The notes: a model not told the origin generated them from the sequence alone. Shown: positions 13,900 to 23,446, counted from the stretch's first letter. The stretch is 41,220 bases of DNA from Candidatus Dormiibacterota bacterium (GCA_955652705.1 CATPBK010000120.1:1-41220), one strand, 5' to 3'. Program-made: numbers and translations.

Positions 13900-15060
13900 T
13901 CAGTCCGGGAGCCGGAACTGGGCGTCCATCTGGCGCTGTAGGAGGCTCCGCGGCAGCCGCCGCAGGGCCTGGTCGCGGAGCCACCTGGCGGCCGGGTTGC
14001 GGATCGTGATCGAGCGGCCGGTCTGGCTCGAAATTCGCACGAAAGTGTTGGCGCGCGGGAGCCGCCTTCGCTCGTAGCTGACGAGGGCGGCAGCAGTGCC
14101 AGCGCCGGCTTGTAATGAGCGGCCCAGAGCCACGGCGTCCTCCAGAGCCTGACAGGCGCCCTGTGACGCGTGCGGAGTCATCGGATGGGCGGCGTCGCCG
14201 AGCAGGGTGACCCGGCCTACGGTCCAGCGTTGTCCCGGCGGGCGATCGTAGATGTCGGTGCGCAGGATCTCCGGCTCCGGCGTCAGGTCCAGCAGCTCCC
14301 CGATGGGGTCCGGCCAGCCGCCGTAGCGCAATCGCAGATCGGCTTGGTGGCTGCCGTGCTCGGCACCCTGACCGGCAGGCGCTTCTCTTGTCGCATACCA
14401 GTAGACGCGGCCATCCAGCATCGGCATGAACCCGAACTCGCCGCCATCGCCAAGGTAGGTGTGGGCCTCGCCCCTTGGAACCCGGGCTGCTTCGGCGGTC
14501 GTCACGCCTCGCCAGACGCTGACTCCCGTGTAGCGCGGCGGGCCGTCGCCGAGAAGCTGTTCGCGAACGCGCGAGTGGATGCCGTCGGCGCCGACCAGCA
14601 GGCCGGCCGTCCAGCTCCGACCGCCGCTCGCTTGCACGCGCACGCCCTCCGCGCTTTGCTCGAAGCCGGTCACCTCGGCGCCGAGGATGATCTCGGCATC
14701 CTGGCCCACGGTGGAGTGCAGCAGCTGGTGAAGTTCGGCCCGGTGGATGGGCAGCGCGGGGGCGCCATAGCGCGCCTCGAAGCCGGAGCAGTCCCGCTCA
14801 AGGAGGACCTGCCCCTCGCGCGTGAGGATCTTCAGTGAGCGCAGCACAAAGGGAGTTTTGGGCCGGGTCACGCCCAGCGCCTGCAGCGCGTTCACGCCGT
14901 TCGGCCAGATCGTGAGGCCGGCGCCGATCTCGTGGAGGACGGGGGCTCGTTCCACCACCACGACTTCGAGGCCCGCCTGGCGGAGCGCCAGCGCCGCGGC
15001 CAGCCCACCGATGCCGGCCCCGGCGACGATGGCCTGCGGCCGCGAGCCGCTAACGGCCTT
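13900..15060 (-). CDS. FAD-dependent aromatic-type monooxygenase, start codon unclear
   Basis: A PheA/TetX-like class A flavoprotein monooxygenase. Conserved parts: VGADGIHSRVREQLLG (DG motif) and GDAAHPMTPHASQGACQALE (GD motif). The first canonical in-frame start is the GTG at 14961, but that would omit the FAD-binding GxGxxG. The same frame upstream encodes IVAGAGIGGLAAALALRQAG at about 15030-14970 and is open to a TGA at 15061-15063, without any ATG, GTG or TTG. A GTG at 15064 in another frame would join perfectly if one T were removed near 15051. So it has a rare start, a frameshift or a sequence error. I mark the whole open stretch. Substrate unknown. Confidence 0.82.
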   Translation of the reverse strand, partial: KAVSGSRPQAIVAGAGIGGLAAALALRQAGLEVVVVERAPVLHEIGAGLTIWPNGVNALQALGVTRPKTPFVLRSLKILTREGQVLLERDCSGFEARYGAPALPIHRAELHQLLHSTVGQDAEIILGAEVTGFEQSAEGVRVQASGGRSWTAGLLVGADGIHSRVREQLLGDGPPRYTGVSVWRGVTTAEAARVPRGEAHTYLGDGGEFGFMPMLDGRVYWYATREAPAGQGAEHGSHQADLRLRYGGWPDPIGELLDLTPEPEILRTDIYDRPPGQRWTVGRVTLLGDAAHPMTPHASQGACQALEDAVALGRSLQAGAGTAAALVSYERRRLPRANTFVRISSQTGRSITIRNPAARWLRDQALRRLPRSLLQRQMDAQFRLPD

Positions 15061-15076
15061 TCACGCGCCAGATCCT

Positions 15077-15288
15077 AGTGGACCGTAACGGCCATTTGAC
15101 GTGCATCCGACGTCCCAGGCCGCCGGGCGCCCTGCGGGCGCTGATGCCGGTGTTGCGGGGCCCGGCGCTAGACATCACGCATCTTTGGATGCGCTCGTCG
15201 TCGCGCCACCCGCGCCTTGGCACCGACGGCCTGGAACGCCGGTCTGCGAGCCTTCGGCCTGCTACGCAAATGGCCGTTACAGTCCACT
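15077..15288. repeat. MITE-like element with 22-bp terminal inverted repeats
   Basis: The 22 bases at 15077-15098 (AGTGGACCGTAACGGCCATT and on) are repeated inverted at 15267-15288 with one mismatch (C to T at the seventh base). The 168 bp between them encode nothing I recognise and contain a perfect CGCATC-TTTG-GATGCG hairpin near 15178-15193. An additional near copy of the inner arm (TAACGGCCTTTCACG) lies at 15051-15065 in the disrupted 5' end of the monooxygenase gene. No transposase is present. It could be a non-autonomous insertion or a folded regulatory RNA. Confidence 0.55.
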
Positions 15289-15308
15289 GGTTGCTAACCT
15301 CTCCAGCC

Positions 15309-15944
15309 GTGGGTGGGGGCGAATTCCAGGGCTGGCCGGAGCATTTCCAGGAGTTCTTCATCGGCCTCCGGCTGGACAATTCCAAGCGCTACTTCGAGGC
15401 CAATCGCAAGGTCTACCAGGAGTCGGTTCGCGCGCCGATGGAGGCGCTTCTCGAGTCGCTCCAGGGGGAGTTCGGCCCGGGCAAGGTCTTCCGGCCCAAC
15501 CGCGACATCCGCTTCTCGGCCGACAAATCGCCTTACAAGACCAACATCGCAGCCGACTGCGGCATGGGCGGGCACGGCGGCTACGTCTCGCTGGACGCGA
15601 AGGGCCTGCTAGCCGCGGCAGGCCGCTACGAGCTTGACAAAGAGGGTCTCGAGAAGTACCGGACGGCGGTGGCTGTGGAAGCCAGCGGCTCCAAGCTCGG
15701 CGCGATCGTCGACGGCCTCGAAAAGAAGGGCTACGAGCTGGGCGGGGAGGACTTGAAGCGCGTCCCGCCGGGCTTCCCGGCCGATCATCCCCGGGCGCGG
15801 CTGCTCCGCCACAAGCGGCTCTACATCTGGAAGTCTTTCGGCCTTCAGCCCTGGCTCGGGTCGGCGGCCGCACGCGACCGCGTGGCCGAGGTCTGGCGCG
15901 ACGCGCGCCCGCTCGACGACTGGTTCAACCGCGTGCTCGCCTGA
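15309..15944 (+). CDS. DUF2461 (TIGR02453) family protein
   Basis: A 211-residue protein recognised by its N-terminal FQEFFIGLRLDNSKRYFEAN, then the central FRPNRDIRFSADKSPYKTNI and the later VPPGFPADHPRARLLRHKRL. These are the characteristic blocks of DUF2461. The function is not established in the literature that I know. I chose the GTG at 15309, which puts the first conserved block at residue 4; an ATG at 15270 in frame is possible but lies inside the inverted repeat of the preceding element. Followed 21 nt later by a small same-strand gene. Confidence 0.85.
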   Translation: MGGGEFQGWPEHFQEFFIGLRLDNSKRYFEANRKVYQESVRAPMEALLESLQGEFGPGKVFRPNRDIRFSADKSPYKTNIAADCGMGGHGGYVSLDAKGLLAAAGRYELDKEGLEKYRTAVAVEASGSKLGAIVDGLEKKGYELGGEDLKRVPPGFPADHPRARLLRHKRLYIWKSFGLQPWLGSAAARDRVAEVWRDARPLDDWFNRVLA

Positions 15945-15965
15945 CCAGACCGCTAACTTAGCGAG

Positions 15966-16259
15966 ATGCATGCCAGCATCCGCCGCTACAAAGTCGCCAA
16001 GGGCAAGGTCGATGAGGTCGTCCGCCGGGTTGACACCAACTACCTGCCGGCCCTCACCAAGAAGCGGGCGTTCCTCGGCTACTTCGTCGTTGACGTCGGG
16101 CATGACGAGCTGGTCTCGATCACGCTCTTCGGTGACGAATTCGGGATCAAGGACGCGACCGAGTTCTCGGCCGAGTGGGTGAAGGAGCACCTGGACGAGT
16201 TCAGCGTCAAGCGCGAGGACAACTTCGAAGGGAAGGTGGTCGTGCACGGCGGCGAGTAG
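15966..16259 (+). CDS. Small ABM-like (dimeric alpha-beta barrel) protein
   Basis: A 97-residue cytoplasmic protein with the rhythm of an antibiotic-biosynthesis-monooxygenase-like ferredoxin fold: ASIRRYKVAKGKVDEVVRRV, then FLGYFVVDVGHDELVSITLF, TEFSAEWVKEHLDEF and a last strand FEGKVVVHGG. No cofactor motif is visible, and such proteins range from monooxygenases to structural or sensing proteins. It follows the DUF2461 gene closely and may share its transcript. Function not assigned. Confidence 0.75.
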   Translation: MHASIRRYKVAKGKVDEVVRRVDTNYLPALTKKRAFLGYFVVDVGHDELVSITLFGDEFGIKDATEFSAEWVKEHLDEFSVKREDNFEGKVVVHGGE

Positions 16260-16284
16260 CCGGGCGGCCGAATTCCGGTCCAAC

Positions 16285-16314
16285 TTGACCTGCATCTCCT
16301 ATAAGTCGGATACT
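16285..16314 (+). promoter_or_regulatory. Sigma-70-like promoter of the ABC operon
   Basis: TTGACC (16285-16290) and GATACT (16309-16314) are spaced by 18 nt, about 145 nt before the binding-protein ATG. This leaves a long leader (about 16320-16457) with Gly/Arg-codon-rich sequence but no feature I can name. The -35 matches 5 of 6 and the -10 matches 4 of 6 of the consensus. Confidence 0.45.
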
Positions 16315-16457
16315 CTGCTTCGGAGTTGCCTATGGGCGGCGAGAGCCGTCCGGCCCTTCGCCGGCGCACTCTCGCCCCGGTTCCGTGCCGGGAAGAGGGC
16401 GGAGGGACAAGACGCCACGGAGGCGCGCCTGCCTCCACTTCCTCTAAGGAGGTATGT

Positions 16458-18206
16458 ATGACTCCAGTGTTATCCCGGATGAAGGCGCTCGGCGTCTTCT
16501 CCATGGCCAGCCTGGTTCTGATGGCCTGCGGAGGCCCGAGTGGAACCTCGACCAACCTGGCCAGCAACCAGACGCTCAAATTCCCGATCCTGGACGACAT
16601 CCACACACTCGACCCCGGAACTATCGATGCCGAGACCGATTCTGAGATCAGCCAGAATCTCTTCACCGGCCTGCTCAAGTTCGACAACGACTTGAAGGTG
16701 GTGCCGGATATTGCCAAGGAGCTGCCGACAATATCGTCCGACGGCAAGAGCTACACCTTCAAGCTCCGGCAGGACGCCACCTTCTCCAACGGCGACAAGG
16801 TGACCTCCAAGGACGTCCTCTACTCCTGGAACCGAGCCGCCGCGCTCCAGCAGAGCAGCTACGACACCACGACCTTCCAGACGATAGTCGGCTTCGACCG
16901 AGTCTCGAACAACAAGGTGGGCGGGGCGGCGCTCGAGGCGCTGCTCGAGAAGAAAGACCCGGCGGTCACGATGGAAGGCCTCACAGCCCCCGATGACTAC
17001 ACGGTCAAGGCGCAGCTCACTGCGCCGGGAACTTGGTGGCCGAGCGCTCTGTCCGTCGTCGGGGCGGCCGGCATGCTGGTCGATCAGAACGTGGTCAAGA
17101 CCGACTTCGACAACTGGTGGAGCAAGCCGGAGACAGCGGTTGGGACCGGCCCCTACAAGCTGACGGCCCGCACTGCCAAGGCATCGATGGACTTCCAGGC
17201 CGTCGACAACTGGTGGGGTTCGCCAAAGCCGACGATCAAGCAGGTCCATGTGGACGTCATCTCGGACTCCGCCACCGCGGTCACGAAGTACGAGCAAGGG
17301 GGGTACGACCTCTTCGGATTTGGTGGTTACAGCAGCGGGGCGTCGCTGGCTGACGTAAAGCGCATCCAGGCCACCGCGAACGAGAAGAGCCAGCTGCACA
17401 TACAGCCCAGGGCGAGGACGATGTGGGTGACCTTCAACCTGGTCGCCGATAGCGTCCGGCCGGCCAAGGGACCCTTCACGCTGGCGGATGGCCAGCCAGC
17501 GCACGACCTGCGCCTTGCGTTTGCTCTCGCGGTGGACAAGAAGAAGCTGGTCGACATCGTCTGCCAGAACATCATCTGCTCGACGATGACCGGCGGCATC
17601 ATTGCAAAGAGCATGCCCGGGTACCTGGGCGACAATGCCGACCCACTGGCTAAGTTCGACCCCGCTAAGGCCAAGCAGCTCTTGCAGAGCGCCGACCCCA
17701 CCGGCGCCAAGACCAAGGGTCTCACCTACTGGTATGACCCCGAGCAGCCCATCTACCGGGACTCGGCGCCCATCCTACAGGACCAATGGCAGACCAACCT
17801 TGGCGTTCACGTTGACCTGCAGAAGCAATCGCATTCCGCGTTCATCAAGTCGCGTTTGAGCGGCTCGTATGTGATAACTCGCGATGGGTGGCTGATCGAC
17901 TATCCGCACCCGCAGGACTACTACGACGGCCTCTACGGCAAGAATGCCGGCTGCCCGGATGCCAACTGCACGAGCGGCTACGACAACAAAGCCTTCGACG
18001 AACTGGCGGCCAAGGCGAACGCCTTGCCCCTCGACCAGGCGCTGCCGGAGTACAAGAAGATGGGCCAGATGCTGATCGACGACGTGGCCTACATCCCGCT
18101 CGTCAACTTCCAGGGCGTCTACTTGATCAAGCCCTATGTCAAGGGGGCAGGCGCCAACCCGTCCTTCGAGTACTTCTGGAACCAGTACCAGATCCTTCAG
18201 CACTAG
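16458..18206 (+). CDS. Peptide/oligosaccharide ABC transporter, extracytoplasmic binding lipoprotein (SBP_bac_5)
   Basis: A 582-residue family 5 binding protein (DppA/OppA type). AAGGAGG ends 5 nt before the ATG at 16458, a strong site. The signal peptide ends in LVLMACGG, giving a lipidated Cys at about residue 24. Family blocks: FPILDDIHTLDPGTIDAETD, ISQNLFTGLLKFD, YTFKLRQDATFSNGDKVTSK, VGTGPYKLTA and a Cys-bearing GLYGKNAGCPDANC late in the protein, possibly a disulfide loop. It captures the substrate outside the membrane for the permease pair downstream. Substrate class is inferred from family and may be peptides, sugars or others. A hairpin after the stop probably limits expression of the downstream genes. 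Confidence 0.92.
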   Translation: MTPVLSRMKALGVFSMASLVLMACGGPSGTSTNLASNQTLKFPILDDIHTLDPGTIDAETDSEISQNLFTGLLKFDNDLKVVPDIAKELPTISSDGKSYTFKLRQDATFSNGDKVTSKDVLYSWNRAAALQQSSYDTTTFQTIVGFDRVSNNKVGGAALEALLEKKDPAVTMEGLTAPDDYTVKAQLTAPGTWWPSALSVVGAAGMLVDQNVVKTDFDNWWSKPETAVGTGPYKLTARTAKASMDFQAVDNWWGSPKPTIKQVHVDVISDSATAVTKYEQGGYDLFGFGGYSSGASLADVKRIQATANEKSQLHIQPRARTMWVTFNLVADSVRPAKGPFTLADGQPAHDLRLAFALAVDKKKLVDIVCQNIICSTMTGGIIAKSMPGYLGDNADPLAKFDPAKAKQLLQSADPTGAKTKGLTYWYDPEQPIYRDSAPILQDQWQTNLGVHVDLQKQSHSAFIKSRLSGSYVITRDGWLIDYPHPQDYYDGLYGKNAGCPDANCTSGYDNKAFDELAAKANALPLDQALPEYKKMGQMLIDDVAYIPLVNFQGVYLIKPYVKGAGANPSFEYFWNQYQILQH

Positions 18207-18217
18207 ACGAATCGCCT

Positions 18218-18250
18218 AGAGAGGGCGCTCGCCGGTCGAGCGCCCCTCTC
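18218..18250 (+). terminator. Hairpin between binding-protein and permease genes
   Basis: AGAGAGGGCGCTCG (18218-18231) pairs with CGAGCGCCCCTCTC (18237-18250) around a 5-nt loop, with one extra C in the 3' arm. TTCATTT follows. In ABC operons such intercistronic hairpins partially terminate or protect the 3' end of the binding-protein message, giving an excess of binding protein over membrane subunits. Confidence 0.8.
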
Positions 18251-18282
18251 TTCATTTGGCCCAGAATTGGAAGTTGCCTGGG

Positions 18283-19239
18283 ATGCTGAGCCGGGGAACC
18301 CTGATCTATATCGGCCAGCGCACCGTGCTGATCGCGTTCACGGTGCTGGCCGTGTCTTCGATCGTGTTTCTGGGCGTCCACCGGCTGCCTGGTGATGCGC
18401 TTTTCAGCGAGCGTATGCACGGGAACGAGTACGCCGCTCGGCTCCACTACTACCACCTCGACGAGCCGCTGATCGTCCAGTACCGCGACTTCATGCTCGG
18501 TCTGGTGCGCGGGGACCTCGGCGAGTCGCTGGTCAACAAGGGAGTCAAGATCTCCCCGCTGGTGGCGCGGGAGCTGACTGTCAGCGCCGAGGTGGGAGCT
18601 TTCGCCCTGCTCTTCACGATCGGCGTGGGCATGCTCTTCGGGGTCGTCGCGGCCATCCGGCAGAACAGCTGGCTCGACTATCTGCTGACTACGACTTCCG
18701 TGATCGGCTACAGCATGCCCAACTTCGTGATCGCGTCATTCTTGTTATTGCTCTTCGCGGTCTGGCTGGGCAACGTCACGAACGGTGCCTACTACTTCGC
18801 GATCGGCTGGACCGGAACCTACGGCAACATCGGTGAGATCTGGCTGCCGGCCTTCGCCCTCGGATTCCCTTACGCCAGCATCGTCGCCCGCCTGACCCGT
18901 GCCAGCATGCTGGAGGTGATCCGCCAGGACTACATCCGCACCGCGCGGGCCAAGGGCGTGCGGGAAGCGCTGGTTGTGATCCGGCATGCGCTCCGGAATT
19001 CTTTGATCCCGGTCATCACCATCCTGGGACCGCTCGTGATCGGGATCATCACGGGCGGCGTGGTCATCGAGAACATCTTCGGCATCCCGGGTCTCGGCAA
19101 AGAGTTCGCTCAGAGCATCCTGAACCGCGACTACAACATCGTGATCGGCGTCTTCACGATGTATGCGGCCATGATCGGCGTCGCCAACCTCGGCGTGGAC
19201 CTGCTCTACGTCGTTATCGATCCCCGGATCAGGTACTAG
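18283..19239 (+). CDS. ABC transporter permease, DppB/OppB type
   Basis: A 318-residue inner-membrane subunit; the ATG at 18283 is preferred over an upstream TTG at 18256. Six hydrophobic segments. The N-terminal helix is followed by FLGVHRLPGDALFSERM and YHLDEPLIVQYRDFMLGLVR, typical of DppB-type permeases. The EAA loop that docks with the ATPase reads YIRTARAKGVREALVVIRHAL with the conserved Gly, then PVITILGPLVIGIITGGVV and ENIFGIPGLGKEF. It forms a heterodimeric channel with the next gene product, 4 nt downstream. Confidence 0.93.
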   Translation: MLSRGTLIYIGQRTVLIAFTVLAVSSIVFLGVHRLPGDALFSERMHGNEYAARLHYYHLDEPLIVQYRDFMLGLVRGDLGESLVNKGVKISPLVARELTVSAEVGAFALLFTIGVGMLFGVVAAIRQNSWLDYLLTTTSVIGYSMPNFVIASFLLLLFAVWLGNVTNGAYYFAIGWTGTYGNIGEIWLPAFALGFPYASIVARLTRASMLEVIRQDYIRTARAKGVREALVVIRHALRNSLIPVITILGPLVIGIITGGVVIENIFGIPGLGKEFAQSILNRDYNIVIGVFTMYAAMIGVANLGVDLLYVVIDPRIRY

Positions 19240-19243
19240 AGCA

Positions 19244-20143
19244 GTGGCTACTGCAGCGCCGGCCGCAACCACAGAGCTGCTTGGCACCGCTGTCCGCGCG
19301 CAATCAAACCTCTGGGCGGATGCCTGGCGACGGCTGCGTCGGAACCGGCTTGCGCTGGCGGGCAGCCTCTACCTCCTGCTGGTGGTGGCTGTTGCCCTGA
19401 TCGCCGTCGTCTGGACGCCCTACCGGATGTCAGCGGTCGGACTTGTGGCGCCTTATGAGGGCCCGAGCCTGGCGCATCCACTGGGCGGTGACACGCTCGG
19501 CCGCGACGTCCTGAGCCGGCTCATGGTGGGGGCTCAGATCTCGTTGGTCGTCGGGGTGGGGACCCAGCTGCTGGTCCTCTTGCTGGGCGTCCCGATCGGG
19601 CTCGCCGCCGGCTACTTCAGAGGCTGGTTCGACGGGGCCGTATCTTTTCTCATCAACGTCTTCTACGGCATCCCGGACCTGCTGATCGCGCTGATCATGG
19701 TCTTCCTGCTCGGCCCGAGCTTGACGAACATCATCATCGCCATCGTGGCCACCCGCTGGATGGACATGACTCGTCTGGTGCGCGGCCAGGCCTTGAGCCT
19801 GCGAGAGCGGGAATTCGTGGAAGCGGCGCGGGCGGGCGGCGCCAAGCCGGCCAAGATCCTTTTCCGCCACATCCTGCCCAACGCACTCGGGCCGATCATC
19901 GTCCAGGCCACCTTCGGGATCCCCGCCGCCATCCTCTTCGAGGCCTTTTTGAGCTTTCTAGGAGTGGGAATTCAGGAGCCTACCCCGTCCTGGGGCTCGA
20001 TGGCCGCCCAGGGGATCGTGGCCATCCGGATCTCGCCGCACATCGTGCTGGCCCCCGCGATCGCGCTTTCGCTAACTCTGATGGCGTTCAACTTCATGGG
20101 CGACGGACTCCGCGACGCCCTCGACCCGCGGCAGAAGCGCTAG
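19244..20143 (+). CDS. ABC transporter permease, DppC/OppC type
   Basis: A 299-residue permease starting at a GTG. The N-terminal cytoplasmic stretch (WADAWRRLRRNRLALAG) and first helix are followed by HPLGGDTLGRDVLSRLMVGA, the hallmark of DppC-type subunits. The EAA loop is REREFVEAARAGGAKPAKIL followed by FRHILPNALGPIIVQ, and EAFLSFLGVGIQEPTPSWG closes the family pattern. It partners the preceding permease and ends 4 nt before the first ATPase gene. Confidence 0.93.
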   Translation: MATAAPAATTELLGTAVRAQSNLWADAWRRLRRNRLALAGSLYLLLVVAVALIAVVWTPYRMSAVGLVAPYEGPSLAHPLGGDTLGRDVLSRLMVGAQISLVVGVGTQLLVLLLGVPIGLAAGYFRGWFDGAVSFLINVFYGIPDLLIALIMVFLLGPSLTNIIIAIVATRWMDMTRLVRGQALSLREREFVEAARAGGAKPAKILFRHILPNALGPIIVQATFGIPAAILFEAFLSFLGVGIQEPTPSWGSMAAQGIVAIRISPHIVLAPAIALSLTLMAFNFMGDGLRDALDPRQKR

Positions 20144-20147
20144 CAGG

Positions 20148-21206
20148 GTGGCCACCCCGATCCTTTCGGTCCGCGACCTGCACACGCAGTTCTTCACCGA
20201 CGACGGCGTGGTCCAGGCCGTGGACGGGGTCAGCTTCGACCTCTTCCCGGGCGAGACGCTCGGGATCGTCGGCGAGTCCGGCTGCGGGAAGTCGATGACC
20301 GCGCTTTCGATCATGCGCCTCGTGCCGGAGCCCGGCCGCATCACGACAGGCGAGGTCCGCTTCCGCGGCGAGGACCTGCTGAAGAAGAGCCCCGAGGAGA
20401 TGCGTGAGATCCGGGGCCGGGACATCGCGATGATCTTTCAGGATCCCCAGAGCTCGCTCAACCCGGTGCTCCAGACCGGCTATCAGGTCGAGGAGGCGAT
20501 GCTCGTCCACGACAAGGTGCCAAAGGAGAAGGCGGCCGAGCGCACCATCGCGCTCTTGAAGCAGGTCCGCATCCCGGCCGCGGAACGGCGCGTCAAAGAC
20601 TTCCCGCACCAGCTGAGCGGGGGCATGCGGCAGCGCGCCATGATCGCGATGGGGCTCTCCAACACGCCGGCTCTCCTGATCGCCGACGAGCCCACGACGG
20701 CCCTGGACGTGACCGTGCAGGCGCAGATCCTGGAGTTGCTCGAAGACCTCAACCGCGAGATCGACACGTCGATCGTGATGATCACGCACAACCTCGGCGT
20801 CGTGGCCGGCCTCTGTACGCGCGTCATAGTCATGTACGCGGGGCGGATCGTCGAGGAGGGACCGGTCGAGCGCATTTTCGACAATCCGCAGCATCCTTAC
20901 ACCTGGGCCTTGCTGCGCTCCATACCGCGCATCGATGCGTCACGGCACGAGCGCCTGAGGTCGATCGAGGGGCTGCCGCCCGACCTCATCAGGCCGCCCC
21001 GCGGCTGCCGCTTCCATCCCCGCTGTCCCTTCCGCGTCGAAAGGTGCTTCACCGACGACCCCGTCCTGGAGGACGTCGGGCCGGAGCAGCGCGCGGCCTG
21101 CTGGGTGACGATGAAGCGGGCCTATGAGGAGATGGGCGCGCGCGAACTGGTCGACGTCAGCCCGGGCTCCGCGTCGGGGGTCCATTCGGCAGCCAAGGAT
21201 GGCTGA
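20148..21206 (+). CDS. ABC transporter ATPase, DppD/OppD type
   Basis: A 352-residue ATPase starting at a GTG. Walker A is GESGCGKS at about residues 41-48, the Q loop [10 protein letters not shown], the signature [15 protein letters not shown], Walker [13 protein letters not shown] and the switch His in ITHNLG. The C-terminal oligopeptide/dipeptide domain contains a Cys cluster ([15 protein letters not shown] and a later AACW), a region that can bind an iron-sulfur cluster in some homologues. It powers import together with the product of the next gene, which it overlaps by 8 nt. Confidence 0.95.
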   Translation: MATPILSVRDLHTQFFTDDGVVQAVDGVSFDLFPGETLGIVGESGCGKSMTALSIMRLVPEPGRITTGEVRFRGEDLLKKSPEEMREIRGRDIAMIFQDPQSSLNPVLQTGYQVEEAMLVHDKVPKEKAAERTIALLKQVRIPAAERRVKDFPHQLSGGMRQRAMIAMGLSNTPALLIADEPTTALDVTVQAQILELLEDLNREIDTSIVMITHNLGVVAGLCTRVIVMYAGRIVEEGPVERIFDNPQHPYTWALLRSIPRIDASRHERLRSIEGLPPDLIRPPRGCRFHPRCPFRVERCFTDDPVLEDVGPEQRAACWVTMKRAYEEMGARELVDVSPGSASGVHSAAKDG

Positions 21207-22230
21207 GCCCGCGCGCCGGCTGGAGCCGGCCGGCACCGCGGCCGAGCCGCTGGTCCGGGTCGAGAACCTGGTCAAGCACTTCGGCGCCGGCCTGCTCACC
21301 TCGGTCAAGGCTGTCGACGGGGTCAGCTTCGAGATCCGCGAGGGCGAGACGCTGGGCCTGGTGGGCGAGTCGGGCTGCGGCAAGTCGACCTTGGGCCGGT
21401 TGATCACCCAGCTGATTCCGGCGACCTCCGGCACGGTCAGCTTCGGCGACGTCGAGCTGACGAAGCTGCGCGGCGAGAAGCTGCGCCAGCAGCGCCGCCA
21501 GCTGCAGATGATCTTCCAGGACCCGTACGGCTCGCTCGACCCCCGGATGACAGTCGGCGACATCATCGCCGAGCCACTCGACAACTACGGCATCGTGCGG
21601 GGCCGGGCGCGCGCCACGCGCATCCAGGAGCTGCTCCGGGTCGTCGGCTTGAATCCGTACTTCAACAACCGCTACCCGCACGAGTTCAGCGGCGGCCAGC
21701 GCCAGCGCATCGGCATCGCCCGGGCGCTGGCCTTGAACCCGCGGCTGATCGTCTGCGACGAGGCGATCTCGGCTCTGGACGTCTCCATCCAGGCCCAGGT
21801 CATCAACCTCCTCGAAGACCTCCAGCGCGAGTTCGAGCTGACCTACCTCTTCATCGCCCACGACCTCTCGGTCGTGCGCCACATCAGCGACCGGGTCATG
21901 GTCATGTACCTGGGCAAGATCGTCGAGATCGCCGACAGCGCCGAGATTTATGAGAGCCCCAAGCACCCATACACGAAGGCCCTGCTTTCGGCGATTCCGG
22001 TTCCCGACCCGAAGATCCAGCGGAACCGGCGCCTGGTCGAGCTGAGCGGCGAGATACCGTCGCCCATCAACCCGCCATCCGGCTGCCGGTTCCATACCCG
22101 CTGCCCGATCGCCAGGGTGCCCGGGATCTGCGCCGACACCGAACCTCCGCTCGAGATGAAGGCGCCCGACCACGTCGCGGCCTGCCACTTCTCGGACGAG
22201 GTCGCCCTGGTCACGGCGCCCGCCGAATAA
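21199..22230 (+). CDS. ABC transporter ATPase, DppF/OppF type
   Basis: A 343-residue ATPase; the ATG at 21199 overlaps the previous stop and has AAGG adjacent. Walker [13 protein letters not shown] at about 56-63, Q loop [12 protein letters not shown], signature [15 protein letters not shown], Walker [13 protein letters not shown], switch His in IAHDLSVV. The C-terminal domain again has a Cys cluster ([25 protein letters not shown]). It completes the five-gene importer. No terminator was recognised before rpoD, 64 nt downstream. Confidence 0.95.
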   Translation: MAEPARRLEPAGTAAEPLVRVENLVKHFGAGLLTSVKAVDGVSFEIREGETLGLVGESGCGKSTLGRLITQLIPATSGTVSFGDVELTKLRGEKLRQQRRQLQMIFQDPYGSLDPRMTVGDIIAEPLDNYGIVRGRARATRIQELLRVVGLNPYFNNRYPHEFSGGQRQRIGIARALALNPRLIVCDEAISALDVSIQAQVINLLEDLQREFELTYLFIAHDLSVVRHISDRVMVMYLGKIVEIADSAEIYESPKHPYTKALLSAIPVPDPKIQRNRRLVELSGEIPSPINPPSGCRFHTRCPIARVPGICADTEPPLEMKAPDHVAACHFSDEVALVTAPAE

Positions 22231-22294
22231 CCCGTATCAGGAAAAGTGACAGCGCCCAGTATGCTCGGCGGGTTACCCTAGAAGGCAACGCCCC

Positions 22295-23446
22295 GTGACG
22301 CTTCAAAAAGCCAGCCGGCGGGTAAAAAGAGCCGCGAGAGTGCCTGATCGCGTGCCCACCCAAACGGTTGAAGAGGAGCTGATCCAGCAGGCGGAGGCGC
22401 TCATCCTCAAGGGCAAAGAGCACGGTGTGCTCAAGCCGGAGGAGCTGCTCGAGGCCTTCCCCTCGCTGCAGGATGACCCCGAGGGTCTCCTGCGGGTCCT
22501 GCGTGCCTTCCAGGAGATGGCCATCGAGGTCACCGACGATGAGGAGCAGGACGAGGTCGCGGAGATCGACGACGAGTTCCTGGCGGAGGTCGAGGCGGCC
22601 CAGGTCGCGGCTCTCGACGACCCCGTTCGGATGTACCTGAAGGAGATCGGCAGGGTCAACCTGCTGACGGCCGCCCAGGAGGTCGACCTCGCCAAGCTCA
22701 TCGAGAAGGGCAACTTTGACGCCAAGAGCCACATGATCGAGGCCAACCTGCGGCTGGTCGTCTCCATCGCCAAGAAGTACATCGGCCGGGGCATGCCGTT
22801 CCTGGATCTGATCCAGGAGGGCAACACCGGCCTGATCCGGGCGGTCGAGAAGTTCGACCACCGGCGCGGCTTCAAGTTCTCGACCTACGCCACCTGGTGG
22901 ATCCGCCAGGCCATCACCCGGGCCATCGCCGACCAGGCTCGGACGATTCGCATCCCCGTCCACATGGTGGAGTCCATCAACAAGCTGATCAAAGTTTCCC
23001 GGCGCCTCCAGCAGGAGCTGGGTCGGGAACCCTCCGAGGACGAGATCGCCGCCGAGATGGGGCTCCGGGCGGATCAGGTTCGCGACATGTTCCGGATCTC
23101 TCAGGACCCCGTTTCGCTGGAGACCCCGATCGGCGAGGAGGAGGACTCCGCGCTGGGCGACTTCGTCGAGGACAAGGACGCCGTCTCACCGGCCGACGCG
23201 GCGGCTACGACGATGCTGCGTGACCAGGTCGAGCAGGTGCTCGACACCCTCACGCCGCGCGAGAGGCGCGTCCTGCAGCTCCGTTTCGGCCTCCTGGACG
23301 GCCACCAGCGGACGCTGGAGGAGGTTAGCCGCCGGATGGGCGTCAGCCGCGAGCGGGTGCGCCAGATCGAGGCCACGGCCCTCCGCAAGCTGCGCGAGTC
23401 AGGCCGTTCTTCGCGGCTGCTGGATTACCTGGACAAGGCCGGGTAA
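22295..23446 (+). CDS. rpoD: Primary RNA polymerase sigma factor (RpoD/SigA)
   Basis: A 383-residue group 1 sigma factor starting at a GTG. A short region 1.1-like N-terminus (to about 95) leads to region 1.2 ([19 protein letters not shown]), region 2 ([20 protein letters not shown], then [19 protein letters not shown]), region 3 ([14 protein letters not shown]) and region 4 with [18 protein letters not shown] and the helix-turn-helix [20 protein letters not shown]. It directs transcription of housekeeping promoters with TTGACA/TATAAT-like elements. The size fits the short SigA of many Terrabacteria. No promoter stood out in the 64-bp gap upstream. Confidence 0.96.
   Translation: MTLQKASRRVKRAARVPDRVPTQTVEEELIQQAEALILKGKEHGVLKPEELLEAFPSLQDDPEGLLRVLRAFQEMAIEVTDDEEQDEVAEIDDEFLAEVEAAQVAALDDPVRMYLKEIGRVNLLTAAQEVDLAKLIEKGNFDAKSHMIEANLRLVVSIAKKYIGRGMPFLDLIQEGNTGLIRAVEKFDHRRGFKFSTYATWWIRQAITRAIADQARTIRIPVHMVESINKLIKVSRRLQQELGREPSEDEIAAEMGLRADQVRDMFRISQDPVSLETPIGEEEDSALGDFVEDKDAVSPADAAATTMLRDQVEQVLDTLTPRERRVLQLRFGLLDGHQRTLEEVSRRMGVSRERVRQIEATALRKLRESGRSSRLLDYLDKAG

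Noticed and set aside
15078-15308. N-terminal 77 codons upstream of the DUF2461 domain
   Set aside because: They translate the inverted-repeat element and show no resemblance to the family N-terminus.
21157-22188. 343-codon minus-strand open frame opposite the second ABC ATPase gene
   Set aside because: Shadow of the ATPase codons; no family pattern.
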